From: Bin5 sp965220715
GTDB lineage: Bacteria > Chloroflexota > Anaerolineae > Caldilineales > Caldilineaceae
Assembly (NCBI GenBank): GCA_965220715.1
Contig: OZ244843.1
Span: 2,356,001 to 2,420,000, forward strand
Length of the DNA: 64,000 bases
Direction: 5' to 3'
A program made the translations under genes and the position numbers. Shown one piece after another: positions 7,782 through 19,738 of the stretch; the stretch's first letter is position 1, and each line of letters starts with the position of its first letter. The notes under the pieces are model-generated. The model saw only the letters and a list, made by a program, of their open reading frames with translations. It was not told the DNA's origin and did not search any database.

Positions 7782-9719
7782 TTACTGGCCACCGGCCTCT
7801 GCTGTCGGGGTCGGCTCCTCCACATCGGTTACCCCGCGTATGACCGTACCCGGACCGTACAGGAACATGGCACTCCAGGGTCGATAGACCGAAACGATCG
7901 GGTCCTCCCGACTGATGCCATTCTCCGTAACCGTGCGAATCACGGTTGCGGTCAAGCCCTCCTTGGCCCACTCAACCTGCTTTATCTGACCGGCTTCCAG
8001 AGACGCGTCTTCCTGATATACCGGGTCGCCGGGCTGTTTTACATCCTCGTATTCCGCCTCGCTGATCAACACCTCCCTGTCCGGCTTCGTGCCATAAAAG
8101 CGGAAGGTCAATATGCCGGCCACGCTGTCAACAACCGGCTGAATCAGCAGATGCGCGTCCGTATCATTGAGGAATCTGAAGTCCACATACGGCGTGTATA
8201 TCGTGGCGTCAAATCCGGGGTCGCCGTACCAGCTGACCACGTAACCGTGATTGTGGCGCTCCAGCAGTGGGAATCCGGCCTCCAACGCCGCCCGGAAAAC
8301 GGTTGTACTTACCTGGCAGACGCCGCCCCCCACACCGACTGCCGTACGATCCCCCCAGATGATGGCCGAATCTTCGAAACCATTAGCCCCGCTCACTGCC
8401 TCTATCGTTGAATTGAAGCTGAAGACCCCGCCGGGCGGAATTACTGCGCCGACGAATTTCTCTGAGGCTACCTCGATGTTATAGACGCGCGTGCTGCTGC
8501 TTCCCTTAAAATAGGTGGTGCCGCTGGCGACCAGTTCTCGGATGCCCAATTCGTTCAGCCGGCCGGAGTCAACTGCCGGCAGAATGGCTATGATCGGCAG
8601 CGATCCTGTCCGTTGTTCAGTGGCCAGCGCCTGGCGTACTGCTTCGATTGTCAGGTCGACATTTAGGAGCTGGCCCGCCCGGCTAGGCTGCAGTACTGTA
8701 AGCGCCGAAGTTGCGTCGTCAAAGCGCAGTCGGGCATCTTGGGCGGGGAAAGAAACCTGTCTTGCCCAGCCTTCGACGACGAATCGCAAAGCCTCTTCGT
8801 TGAGAAAGCTGGAATCGCCGCCAGGCATAATTCTCTGTAACAGTGCCGCGTCCAGCGCAAAAGCAGTCCCGGACGGCTCGTGCCGCAAGACGACCGGCTG
8901 AGACGATGTGAAAACACTGGACACACCGGAACCACCCTGGGAAACGGATGAATTGGCGCCAGCGGAATCCTGTGTCGAATCAGTTAGAGAACTTTGGGGC
9001 GCTGCAGTGCTGAACGTTTGCAGGGGCACAGTTCCCGACCGGCCGCTTGTTACCTGCGCCATAATCAGTTGTGCCGTCGCCGCGATATCCACGTCCAGGC
9101 CCGGTTGGGCTGGGAGAGAGAGGTCGCCGATCTCTATGGCTGGGCGACTTGGCCGTCGAACTTCGACCGCCGCGTTGCCGACGGCCTGGCGTACAATGCC
9201 TTCATTGAACACGACCTCCGGCCACACTGTCTGCTGGCCGTTGAAGGCCTGCCATTGGCTGAGGATACGCTCGATCAGGCTGCCCTGCCGTCCGACATGA
9301 TAGGCGACGTTGACAGCTTCCTCCAGGTCTGCCTGGGGCGCCAGCAACTCCGTGCCCAGGGCCCATCGCCTGGCCGCGGCCCCGGTGAAGCCGACTCCCT
9401 CCGGGGAATGGGGGCTATGTTCGAGAAAGACCGGCGCCAGTGGGTAGGGTGACAACTCCTTGTGCAAGCGCAGCAGCGCCGACGCCCGGGTTTCGCCGCC
9501 GACCGGAACCCCGGCCACGCGCACGCCGCTAAAGATGCGATCGGTATGCCAGAACTGCCAGCCGGCGAATAACCCGGCGCCCGCCACGATCGCCACGCAG
9601 AGCCAGATCAGGATGTATTCGAAGCCGCTGGGAGGTCGCCAATGGGCCCTATTCGGGTTTGGGAAGTCCCGCCTGGTCGCGAGCTGTCGACCTGGGGGCA
9701 GCGGTATGGTTGAACTCAT
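7782..9719 (-). CDS. VanW-domain cell-envelope protein with peptidoglycan-binding-like region
   Basis: 645 aa from the ATG at 9719 (MSSTIPLPPG); the frame is open to 9806, but that leader shows no conservation features. One membrane segment (YILIWLCVAIVAGAGLFAGWQFW) near residue 35 anchors the protein, and the rest should be outside the cell. The middle resembles the repeated domains that precede VanW in YoaR-type proteins. A serine/glutamine-rich linker lies near 9000-8890. The VanW domain follows (PGGVFSFNSTIE, then VGGGVCQVSTTVF and ERHNHGYVVSWYG). VanW was first noted in vancomycin-resistance clusters, but its biochemical role is unclear. Here it stands alone, so resistance should not be inferred. 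Confidence 0.85.
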   Translation of the reverse strand: MSSTIPLPPGRQLATRRDFPNPNRAHWRPPSGFEYILIWLCVAIVAGAGLFAGWQFWHTDRIFSGVRVAGVPVGGETRASALLRLHKELSPYPLAPVFLEHSPHSPEGVGFTGAAARRWALGTELLAPQADLEEAVNVAYHVGRQGSLIERILSQWQAFNGQQTVWPEVVFNEGIVRQAVGNAAVEVRRPSRPAIEIGDLSLPAQPGLDVDIAATAQLIMAQVTSGRSGTVPLQTFSTAAPQSSLTDSTQDSAGANSSVSQGGSGVSSVFTSSQPVVLRHEPSGTAFALDAALLQRIMPGGDSSFLNEEALRFVVEGWARQVSFPAQDARLRFDDATSALTVLQPSRAGQLLNVDLTIEAVRQALATEQRTGSLPIIAILPAVDSGRLNELGIRELVASGTTYFKGSSSTRVYNIEVASEKFVGAVIPPGGVFSFNSTIEAVSGANGFEDSAIIWGDRTAVGVGGGVCQVSTTVFRAALEAGFPLLERHNHGYVVSWYGDPGFDATIYTPYVDFRFLNDTDAHLLIQPVVDSVAGILTFRFYGTKPDREVLISEAEYEDVKQPGDPVYQEDASLEAGQIKQVEWAKEGLTATVIRTVTENGISREDPIVSVYRPWSAMFLYGPGTVIRGVTDVEEPTPTAEAGGQ

Positions 9720-9843
9720 GCAATTCTTCGCAATCGAATCATCTTGCTGTCCAAGCGAACACCAGAAATTGGGCTTTTCGCACTGCCCCCGCAAAAAGCA
9801 TCCCACTGGGGAATAACATTTGCCTGGGGTTGGAAACCCAAAT

Positions 9844-11448
9844 TCAAGTACCTAGCTGAGGGACAATATACAGGAACGGGATTGCCATGTCCAGAGCAAA
9901 CATAGCCAGAAATGGGAGGACATACAAGATCGTACGCAAAACATCGTCTTCGCGTAGCCTTGAAGATGCGCCTTGGGGGCCGTGATGCTGGTTTCCGGCG
10001 ACTGTACTCGTGATCGACCGGACGATGCGGTCTGACAGTAGCCCGTGCACAAGCAGGCCGACGCCGGCGATTCCGAACAGCAGGAGCGTCCATCGGTCTG
10101 CCGCACGTCCCACAAGTGGCGACAACAGGAGGTACGCCGACGCCGAAGCCAGCAGGATACCCCCGGCCGCGAGGCTGGCCCGCCTCTCAAAAACGGCCCA
10201 CCAACCCACTGCAAAGAGCAGGCTCCACGCCGGCAGGGCCGGAAAGAGATAGCGGCCCTGGTGCTGGATGAATCCGATGTTGTACCAGCCGTAGGCGATG
10301 AACGCTGCCAGCCACAGCAGCAGCAGAGCCATCCAGGGCGAAGAGAGGAAGAAAGACCAATGCGTACCTTCTGCGGTCACTCGCATCCAGTACCGGAAAA
10401 GGAAGCCCACCGCTGCAATTGCCGACAGAATGAAGAATACCGTATAGATGCGGGCATCCATGAAGACGCCCAGCCAACCGAAAACTCCCCAGAAGCTCTT
10501 GCTCGTAAATGACCAGGCCCGCTCCCAATAAGCGCCCCAACCGTTCTCAGCGATCCAGGCAGCTGCTGTCGGCTGCCCGGTTACCACTGCGTCGTGCCAG
10601 GAAAGCCCGAGGATGTCCAGGTCTCCATAGAGGAGGCTGTTTCGGATCCACCACGGCAGCCCAAGCAGCAGAGCAGGCCCAATCAGCAGTGCGAACCGCC
10701 TGAGTTGCTTTCTTGCTAAAGGGCGACGACCAAACTCTGGCCAGACCGAAAAGAAGAAGACAACGATTAGCGCGATTGGTAGAAGGATATAGGCCGTAGC
10801 CTTAGTGAGGAAGCCAAGTCCGATGAGGACACCCGCTGCCAGCAAGTAGCCTGTCGTTTCACCTCCTTCACCCACCGACACTGACCGTTGCCAAAGCAAC
10901 ACCGCCAGAACTGTTCCGGCAATCAGCAACTCAGCGAGGGCGTCGTTGTTGACTGACGCCATCAGCGCCACGTGCATGGGAAGAAGGGCTGCGAAGGCGG
11001 CCGCCCCCAGGGCAATGTGAGGCGAACCGGGCACTGTCACGCGCGCACAGAGGAAGATCAGCAGCACGACGCCCCCACCCAACACCACGCTGAACAGACG
11101 TAGTGCCAGCAGTCGGCCCCCGCTCAACCAATAGACCGGTGTGGACAGCAGATAGTATAGAGGGGGTTGATGAGACTCATAGCGGATCGGAGCGATCGAC
11201 AGGTCGCGTGGAAATCTCTCAGCTTTCAAGAGCTGGAGATAAGCTTCGTCGTAGTCGCCCATCTGCAGCACCGGTAACTGCCGTTCAATGGCAACATGGG
11301 CAACATAGTTGTAGTGGGCAGGCTCGTCAGGATTCTGCCAGGGCGGGGTCGTGATGGCGAAAAGTGTGCCCAAGGCTACATAGACGATCAGGATCAGGAG
11401 TAAAACAGAGGTAGTTGCGTTGATCGGTCTGAGCATTTGCCCTTTCAC
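9844..11448 (-). CDS. GT-C type membrane glycosyltransferase (PMT/ArnT-like)
   Basis: 534 aa with about a dozen hydrophobic segments, starting with residues ~12-33. The first periplasmic loop holds PPWQNPDEPAHYNYVAH, an acidic DE pair in the position of the catalytic Asp of GT39/GT83 enzymes, then SHQPPLYYLLSTPVYWL, the usual second motif. Such enzymes move a sugar from a polyprenyl-phosphate carrier to an outer acceptor. An ATG at 11436 is an alternative start. It begins 4 bp from the metG stop and is probably in one transcript with it. It belongs to a different subfamily from the three large paralogs at 38-50 kb and lacks their C-terminal domain. Confidence 0.78.
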   Translation of the reverse strand: MKGQMLRPINATTSVLLLILIVYVALGTLFAITTPPWQNPDEPAHYNYVAHVAIERQLPVLQMGDYDEAYLQLLKAERFPRDLSIAPIRYESHQPPLYYLLSTPVYWLSGGRLLALRLFSVVLGGGVVLLIFLCARVTVPGSPHIALGAAAFAALLPMHVALMASVNNDALAELLIAGTVLAVLLWQRSVSVGEGGETTGYLLAAGVLIGLGFLTKATAYILLPIALIVVFFFSVWPEFGRRPLARKQLRRFALLIGPALLLGLPWWIRNSLLYGDLDILGLSWHDAVVTGQPTAAAWIAENGWGAYWERAWSFTSKSFWGVFGWLGVFMDARIYTVFFILSAIAAVGFLFRYWMRVTAEGTHWSFFLSSPWMALLLLWLAAFIAYGWYNIGFIQHQGRYLFPALPAWSLLFAVGWWAVFERRASLAAGGILLASASAYLLLSPLVGRAADRWTLLLFGIAGVGLLVHGLLSDRIVRSITSTVAGNQHHGPQGASSRLREDDVLRTILYVLPFLAMFALDMAIPFLYIVPQLGT

Positions 11449-11451
11449 GCG

Positions 11452-13278
11452 TTACCCGTTCGCCTCACCCAGCACGTCTGCGGGATCCAGTTTCGTGAAC
11501 AGCGGCTCAGGCTTCCTTAATGTTTGACCCGCCGCCAGTTCTTGCGCCTGCCAGACGCCGCTGGCCCCGGCATGGTCGTAGCGCAACACCACATGCGAGC
11601 CGCGGGCGTCTTCCACAGCTGTCGTATTTAGCTGGCCAAAGAGCGGCTCGTCATAGCCCAAATAGTGATGCAACCGGTCACTGCTGTGGGGCAGTATCGG
11701 CGCCCACAGCAACTTCAGCCAGTCAATGGCTTGCAGCGCAACGTACACAGAGGTCGCCGCAGCCTGAGGATCGGACTTAACGGTCCGCCACGGCTCCTTT
11801 TCGTTCAGATACTGGTTCACCCGCTGGCTCAAGCGGCGTGCCTCCTGCAATGCAGCCTTCAATCTGACCGCTTCGTAATGCGCCGCCACGCTTTCGAATC
11901 CCCCGCGTATTTCCTTCAGCAGGGCTTCATCCGTCGCGTCCAACGTTCCGGGGTGGGGAACCGCTCCATCGAAACGCCTGAACGCGAACCCTACCGCCCG
12001 GTTGACAAGATTCCCCCAGTTGGCCACCAACTCGTTGTTGACCAGCTCGACGAATTCCGGCCAGGTGAATTCGGTATCCGAACTCTCCGGCGACATGGCC
12101 GTCAACGTATAACGCCAGGCGTCCGGCTGAAACTGTTCCAGAACCGTATTCCAACCAATGACGTTGCCGCGGCTGGTGCTGAACTGTGCGCCTCCAAAGT
12201 TGAGATACTCGTTGGCCGGTACGTCATATGGCAAGTGCAGCCGCACTGTCTTCAACGGCTCTGCCGTTTCGGACAGACCTTGGATGTTTGCTGCCTCACT
12301 TTCCATCCCCGTCTCATCGTTATAGGCCATAATCATTCCCGGCCAGATCTGCGTGTGGAAGGGAATGTTGTCCTTGCCGATGAAATAGTAGTGGCGGGCA
12401 TCCGGCGACAGATCTCGATCCCACCACTCCCTCCACTGACCGCCGCTTAAAGCGGCCCATTCAATCGCCGCGCTCAGGTAGCCTTGCACCGCGTCGTACC
12501 AGACGTAGATGCACTTACTCTCATACCCCTCCAGAGGAATGGCGACGCCCCAATCAATGTCACGCGTGATGGCCCGCCCGCGCAACTCCTTCAGGTTCAG
12601 TTGTCCCCGCGTAAAGTTGAGAACATTGTTGCGCCAATGCTCTTTACCGCTGCCGAACCATTCCAGCAAAGGTTCATTGAGGGCCCCCAGATCGAGGAAG
12701 AAATGTTCGGTTTCCCGTACCTCCAACTCTGTACTGCCGCTGAGTTTGGACCGGGTATTGGTCAACTCCAGCGCATCATAAAGGCGGCCGCAGTTGTCAC
12801 ATTGGTCGCCGCGGGCCTCGGCAAAGCCGCAAAAAGGGCAACTCCCTTCCACATAGCGGTCGGCCAGAAAACGCCCCGCTTCGGCATCAAACCACTGCTT
12901 CTGCACCTCTTGATAAATGTACTCGTTCGCCGAATGACGCCGGAACACCTGCTGCGTGACATCCCAATGATTCTGTGTGTCAGTATGCGTGTACAGATCG
13001 AAGGTCAGGCCCATTGCCACGCAGCCTTCGACGAAAAGTGCGTGGTACTTATCAACGACTTCTGCCGCGTGAATGCCTTCCTTTTCCGCCTGCAGCGTGA
13101 TTGGCGTGCCGTGCGTGTCGGATCCGCTGACCATTAGTACATCGTTGCCCGCCATACGCTGGTAACGTGCGAAGATGTCCGGCGGCAGATACGCGCCGGC
13201 GATCTGTCCGATGTGCTTTTCGCCGTTGGCATAGGGCCAGGCAACACATACTAGGATCTTTCTGGCTTGATTGGTCAT
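11452..13278 (-). CDS. metG: Methionine-tRNA ligase
   Basis: 608 aa. It charges tRNA-Met with methionine in the cytosol. The class I signature appears as WPYANGEKHIGQ at residues 14-25 (HIGH motif). The zinc knuckle CPFCG...CDNCG lies near residue 147. The KMSKS-equivalent loop is FSTSRGN near residue 367, a known variation in some MetRS groups. The C-terminal anticodon-binding helices follow (VNNELVANWGNLVNRAV). There is no C-terminal Trbp111-type tRNA-binding domain, so this is the short form. A TATAAT with an extended TG lies 72 bp upstream on the same strand. Confidence 0.95.
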   Translation of the reverse strand: MTNQARKILVCVAWPYANGEKHIGQIAGAYLPPDIFARYQRMAGNDVLMVSGSDTHGTPITLQAEKEGIHAAEVVDKYHALFVEGCVAMGLTFDLYTHTDTQNHWDVTQQVFRRHSANEYIYQEVQKQWFDAEAGRFLADRYVEGSCPFCGFAEARGDQCDNCGRLYDALELTNTRSKLSGSTELEVRETEHFFLDLGALNEPLLEWFGSGKEHWRNNVLNFTRGQLNLKELRGRAITRDIDWGVAIPLEGYESKCIYVWYDAVQGYLSAAIEWAALSGGQWREWWDRDLSPDARHYYFIGKDNIPFHTQIWPGMIMAYNDETGMESEAANIQGLSETAEPLKTVRLHLPYDVPANEYLNFGGAQFSTSRGNVIGWNTVLEQFQPDAWRYTLTAMSPESSDTEFTWPEFVELVNNELVANWGNLVNRAVGFAFRRFDGAVPHPGTLDATDEALLKEIRGGFESVAAHYEAVRLKAALQEARRLSQRVNQYLNEKEPWRTVKSDPQAAATSVYVALQAIDWLKLLWAPILPHSSDRLHHYLGYDEPLFGQLNTTAVEDARGSHVVLRYDHAGASGVWQAQELAAGQTLRKPEPLFTKLDPADVLGEANG

Positions 13279-13349
13279 CGGTCATCCTCTTGCGTACTGC
13301 TTGCGTACTGCGTATTTCGGACTGCCTAAGGACCTGCCTCTGTCTCTTC

Positions 13350-13358
13350 ATTATAGCA
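13350..13358 (-). promoter_or_regulatory. Extended -10 element upstream of metG
   Basis: On the minus strand the sequence reads TGCTATAAT, a perfect -10 hexamer with the TGn extension, ending 72 bp before the metG start. No good -35 hexamer is visible, which extended -10 promoters can tolerate. Confidence 0.5.
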
Positions 13359-13456
13359 GCAGCCTGCTTAATTGCACCATCGGCTGGTGTATAGTAAACC
13401 GTGGACCGTAACCCATCTCGCCGCGATTCACTCATAAAGCGGGACGACGCAAGCTT

Positions 13457-13486
13457 TTGCCATTTCTGATCCGGGACAGATATAAT
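13457..13486 (+). promoter_or_regulatory. Sigma-70-type promoter for the DUF624 gene
   Basis: TTGCCA (13457-13462), an 18-bp spacer and TATAAT (13481-13486) form a near-consensus promoter. Transcription would start near 13493, giving a leader of about 90 nt before the ATG at 13585. That leader contains the hairpin described at 13527-13574. Confidence 0.6.
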
Positions 13487-13526
13487 GAAGGATAGAAAGT
13501 CGAATTTTGCCCATCCATGAAGGCAG

Positions 13527-13574
13527 TTTTGACCTTTCCCCGTGTGCCTGCGCATCGGGTGGGAAAGGCCAAAA
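13527..13574 (+). promoter_or_regulatory. Leader hairpin just before the DUF624 start
   Basis: Arm ttttgacctttccc (13527-13540) pairs with gggaaaggccaaaa (13561-13574) at 13 of 14 positions around a 20-nt loop. The 3' arm runs directly into the ribosome-binding sequence aaaaggg, 7-10 nt before the ATG at 13585. Formation of the stem could therefore affect ribosome access. There is no T-tract, and no gene upstream on this strand, so a terminator role is unlikely. Confidence 0.55.
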
Positions 13575-13584
13575 GGGATCAAGT

Positions 13585-14211
13585 ATGAAAGCATTCACAG
13601 TAATGTGGCGCACGATTAGAGCGCTCTACGAGGACCTGCTCCTATGGGTGTGGCTCAGCGTGCTCTGGTGGGTCGGGGTCTTCCTGGTGCTGCCTGCGGG
13701 GCCGGTGACAGCCGGCATCCACAATGCCGCCAACCGCGTCGCCAATTATCGGCGGGTGGAGAGCGCATTCTTCTGGGAAGGGGCGAGATCGACGATCGGA
13801 AAGAGTTGGTTATTGCTGGGCACAAACCTACTCTTGATCGCTGGAGTCGTAGTGAATATCCGCTTCTACGGGGCCAGTACCGCCAGCTGGGCCAACATAG
13901 TCAGTATCGTCTGGGTCTGGATCCTGATCATCATTCTGATGGCAGGTCAGTACTTTTTCCCTTTGCTCTGGCAGCAGGACGATATGAGCCTGAAAATGGT
14001 GCTGCGAAACTCTTTTATTCTCGCACTGCGCCACCCTCTCTATACCTTTCTCATGTTTCTCTTCCAGGTCCTGTTGCTCGTCGTCAGCTTCGTAACCGTG
14101 CTGCCAATCTTCCTGCTAACACCGGCGGCGGTTGTGCTGGCGATGAATTTCAGTCTGGTCGGCCTATTGCAGGAACTGGATCTTGCACCGGAACCACCAC
14201 CGGGCGCATAG
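13585..14211 (+). CDS. DUF624 (YesL-like) membrane protein
   Basis: 208 aa from the ATG at 13585. This start is preferred over the earlier in-frame one because the earlier part runs through the leader hairpin. Four to five hydrophobic segments are visible: residues ~15-40, 72-92, 98-120 and 148-190. The opening ending in GPVTAGIHNAANRVAN matches the DUF624/YesL family, often found beside sugar ABC transporters and carbohydrate clusters in Firmicutes and Chloroflexota. The biochemical role is unknown. Here no transporter is adjacent. It is transcribed from its own promoter with a structured leader. Confidence 0.75.
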   Translation: MKAFTVMWRTIRALYEDLLLWVWLSVLWWVGVFLVLPAGPVTAGIHNAANRVANYRRVESAFFWEGARSTIGKSWLLLGTNLLLIAGVVVNIRFYGASTASWANIVSIVWVWILIIILMAGQYFFPLLWQQDDMSLKMVLRNSFILALRHPLYTFLMFLFQVLLLVVSFVTVLPIFLLTPAAVVLAMNFSLVGLLQELDLAPEPPPGA

Positions 14212-14277
14212 CCTCGGCGGCTAGGAACCTGTTGCCACACTGTCCGTCGACTACTAATCCCTGACCACATTCCAGAC

Positions 14278-15093
14278 ATGGCGATTCTTGCGGAACACCA
14301 TAATCCCAAAACGCTATCGGAGGCGCTCGACCTGCTTGCCGAACGCACGTCGCGGCGCGTGCCCCTGGCTGGCGGTACCCATCTGGTCGCGGCGCTCGAG
14401 ACGCGGCAGCGGCGGGATGTGGACGGCGTTGTCGACCTGTCCGGCCTGGGTCTCGCCCATATTCAGCGGGACGGTTCCAGCCTGGCTGTCGGCGCGATGA
14501 CAACCCTTACCGACTTGATCGAGCATCCCTTGTGCGCTGCCCTGGCAGGCGGCATCCTGCCTGCTACGGCACGCTTTGAAGGGCCGCTGAACTTGCGCAA
14601 CGCCGCCACAGTGGGTGGTCTTGTTGCCCTTGCCGAGCCGGACAGCGAACTGTACGCCGCGTTGCTGGCGCTGAACGCCTCGGTGGTGGCAGTTGACCGG
14701 GAAGGACTCGAAGCGGTTTCGCAACTGGCTGAATTCGCCATTTCCCAGCCCCGGTTAGCTCGGCCTCCCATGCTCATCACCGAGATTCGATTGCCGCTGG
14801 GCCAGGCCGCCGGCGGCCATGCGCGAGTCGCCCGGACACCTATGGATCGTTGTATCGTCGCCGCGGTTGTTGTCACCGCCATGGACAGCCCATCTTCCTC
14901 ACACGCCCCCAAAATCGGAGAATACGGTGATACTATGCGTACCGCCCTTTGCGGCGTAGGCCCGCGTCCTCTCCTGGCGGGCGGCCCGCTTTCCCCCGAA
15001 GCGAATTTCAAGGGAAGCGCCGAGTACAGGTTGGCCATGGTTGAAGTGGTGGGCCGGCGAGCGCGAACTGCCATGACGAGCTTAACCCTGTAG
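14278..15093 (+). CDS. FAD-binding subunit of a xanthine-dehydrogenase-type molybdenum hydroxylase (CoxM-like)
   Basis: 271 aa. It holds the FAD that receives electrons from the Fe-S clusters and passes them on. RRVPLAGGTHLVAAL (residues 25-39) is the PCMH FAD-binding loop. NLRNAATVGGLVAL, near residue 105, is the second isoalloxazine-contact motif. The CO dehydrogenase flavoprotein C-terminal domain follows in shortened form (LCGVGPRPLL), with a small linker near 14890. It lies 56 bp before the fused Fe-S/Mo subunit, so the two genes encode one enzyme. The substrate cannot be told from the sequence. Confidence 0.85.
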   Translation: MAILAEHHNPKTLSEALDLLAERTSRRVPLAGGTHLVAALETRQRRDVDGVVDLSGLGLAHIQRDGSSLAVGAMTTLTDLIEHPLCAALAGGILPATARFEGPLNLRNAATVGGLVALAEPDSELYAALLALNASVVAVDREGLEAVSQLAEFAISQPRLARPPMLITEIRLPLGQAAGGHARVARTPMDRCIVAAVVVTAMDSPSSSHAPKIGEYGDTMRTALCGVGPRPLLAGGPLSPEANFKGSAEYRLAMVEVVGRRARTAMTSLTL

Positions 15094-15149
15094 GCACAGT
15101 CCTTTACCAATCTCCACCTATTTTCCACCAGCCATCAATACACTTAACA

Positions 15150-18137
<2,988 letters not shown>

Positions 18138-18173
18138 TTCTCTTTATTGCTTTTGGACTATCTAAGCACTAGC

Positions 18174-18202
18174 TTGACGACCAGACAATAAGTTGCTATA
18201 GT
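18174..18202 (+). promoter_or_regulatory. Promoter of the toxin-antitoxin pair
   Basis: TTGACG (18174-18179), a 17-bp spacer and TATAGT (18197-18202) match the sigma-70 consensus well. It lies just upstream of the palindrome at 18204-18220 and 38 bp before the antitoxin ATG. Confidence 0.6.
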
Positions 18203-18203
18203 C

Positions 18204-18220
18204 TCGTCAGAAAATGACGA
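18204..18220 (+). promoter_or_regulatory. Palindromic operator of the toxin-antitoxin pair
   Basis: TCGTCA-gaaaa-TGACGA is a perfect 6-bp inverted repeat next to the -10 box. A third half-site, TGACGA, overlaps the -35 box at 18175-18180. Type II antitoxins such as Phd/YefM bind palindromes in exactly this position and repress their own operon. Confidence 0.55.
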
Positions 18221-18239
18221 AACAGGGGGGAGATGAGCA

Positions 18240-18524
18240 ATGCCAACCAGAACGATGAGCAGCGATGAAGCCCGATCGAATTGGCGTCGGCTATTGGAGA
18301 GTGCCTTGACGGGTGACAGCGATACAATTATCGAGCGCTACGGTCAGCCGATTGGGGCACTGATACCTTTCGCCGACTACATCGCCGTCTTGGAAACATT
18401 GGAAGATTTGAGATTGGCCCGGCAAGCCATGCCGGCACTTAAGGAGTGGCAGGCCGACCCGTCGACGGCCCGACCCTGGCGGGAAGTCTTCGCCGAACTA
18501 GGCGTAGATGTAAGTGACGTATAG
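18240..18524 (+). CDS. Phd/YefM-family antitoxin
   Basis: 94 aa, started at the ATG at 18240, behind a strong ribosome-binding site (aggggggag). The N-terminal half (SSDEARSNWRRLLESALTG, then DTIIERYGQPIGALIPFADY) is the Phd/YefM DNA-binding fold. The C-terminal part (DPSTARPWREVFAEL) should wrap around the toxin. It neutralises the RelE-type toxin encoded next and probably represses its own promoter at the palindrome 20 bp upstream. The toxin start lies within the last 11 bp of this gene. Confidence 0.82.
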   Translation: MPTRTMSSDEARSNWRRLLESALTGDSDTIIERYGQPIGALIPFADYIAVLETLEDLRLARQAMPALKEWQADPSTARPWREVFAELGVDVSDV

Positions 18525-18786
18525 TCCCTGGACTGTAATTCTTCAGCGGCAGGCTCAGAGAGCGATGCGTCGTCTTCCGCGGGATGTGCTGGATCGGTTG
18601 GCTAAGGCCTTTCGGGCGCTTGAAGAAGACCCGTACATAGGGAAAAGGCTGGTTGACCTCTCACTATACAGTTATCGAGTGGGCGACTTGAGAATTGTCT
18701 ACAACTTGGAAGAGGACAATCTAATCGTTCTGGTGATAGATATTGGTCCCCGCGGCGACATCTACCGGCGACTCAGGCAACTGTAG
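18514..18786 (+). CDS. RelE/ParE-family toxin
   Basis: 90 aa beginning with GTG inside the antitoxin gene (11-bp overlap), the usual coupling of type II modules. The sequence has the RelE pattern: an N-terminal helix rich in Arg (RQAQRAMRRLPRDVLDRL), then DPYIGKRL, YSYRVGDLRIVYNLEED and a C-terminal strand with IGPRGDIYRRL. RelE proteins cut mRNA in the ribosome, whereas ParE proteins block gyrase. YRVGDLRIVY favours the RelE group, but the target is not certain from sequence. Confidence 0.83.
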   Translation: MTYSPWTVILQRQAQRAMRRLPRDVLDRLAKAFRALEEDPYIGKRLVDLSLYSYRVGDLRIVYNLEEDNLIVLVIDIGPRGDIYRRLRQL

Positions 18787-18851
18787 GCAGACTAACCCCC
18801 AGATTGTCAGTTGTGGCATGGCCCCGTGATTCATTGGGAGAGTCAACCTCC

Positions 18852-19619
18852 CTACTGCGCCGTATACCCCCCATCAACCGGCCAGACGCTCGCCGTTACG
18901 AATGAGGCATCGTCGGAGGCCAGAAACGCAACCACCGCCGCAACCTCCTTCGGCTGTCCCATCCGCCCCATCGGATGCAGCCGCCGCATCTCCGCGTGTA
19001 TATCCGGGTCGCCGACAACATTTTCCGTGAGAGGCGAGTAGACAAACCCAGGCGCAACCGCATTGATTCGCACCCCCTCTACGGCGAAGCGTACACCCAT
19101 CTCCCTGGTCATCTGCACCACCGCCCCCTTGCTATGCGGGTAGGCCGTAAAGCCATCGGAGAACGGTAGCGAAGTCGGGTAGCCAACCATGCCCATAATG
19201 GAAACGAGGTTCACAATTGCCCCGCGCCCGGCGGGTCGCATCACCGCCAACGCCGCGTGCGACATCAGAAAGACGCCCTTGGCATTGACCGCCATCACCG
19301 CATCCCAACGCTCTTCAAAATCAGCTTCCGGCGGCAGCGTGCGCGGAGTAATGCCCGCCGAGTTCACGAGACAGTCGAGCCTGCCACTGAGTGAGAGCGC
19401 CTGCTCCACACTCTCCTCTGCATCCGCCCGCTTCGTCACATCGCAGAGAGCGGTATGCAGACGGCTCTGGGTGTTTTCAGCGGCCAACTGCACCAGCCCG
19501 GCCCGGTCGATATCACAGGCCAGCACAGTCGCCCCTTCTTCCAGAAATCGTTGTACGCAGGCCCTTCCGATGCCGGACGCCGCCCCTGTGATAATCGCTA
19601 CGCTGTCGGATAGCTTCAT
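18852..19619 (-). CDS. Short-chain dehydrogenase/reductase
   Basis: 255 aa from the ATG at 19619; the open frame continues upstream to 19670 without family features. The classical SDR motifs are present: TGAASGIG near residue 10 for NAD(P), NSAG near residue 85, and YPHSKG near residue 160 with the catalytic Tyr and Lys. The C-terminus ends in VDGGYTAQ. It is a cytosolic NAD(P)-dependent alcohol or sugar dehydrogenase of unknown substrate. A truncated copy of its first ~70 codons lies at 20562-20840, on the other side of the coiled-coil gene. Confidence 0.88.
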   Translation of the reverse strand: MKLSDSVAIITGAASGIGRACVQRFLEEGATVLACDIDRAGLVQLAAENTQSRLHTALCDVTKRADAEESVEQALSLSGRLDCLVNSAGITPRTLPPEADFEERWDAVMAVNAKGVFLMSHAALAVMRPAGRGAIVNLVSIMGMVGYPTSLPFSDGFTAYPHSKGAVVQMTREMGVRFAVEGVRINAVAPGFVYSPLTENVVGDPDIHAEMRRLHPMGRMGQPKEVAAVVAFLASDDASFVTASVWPVDGGYTAQ

Positions 19620-19738
19620 CGTGCTGCCTTTGGTGAAATGCCTGGTTCGCATTGCGTCTGTGTGTTTCACCGCCCTTGTGCGGGAGAGAAAAGTTCAAGG
19701 TGAAAGGGGAGGGTCTGTTTTAGAGCGGGGCTTAGTCG

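Noticed and set aside
7782..9719. VanW protein as a vancomycin-resistance gene
   Set aside because: No vanH/A/X or two-component regulator genes are nearby. VanW domains are common in envelope proteins without a resistance role.
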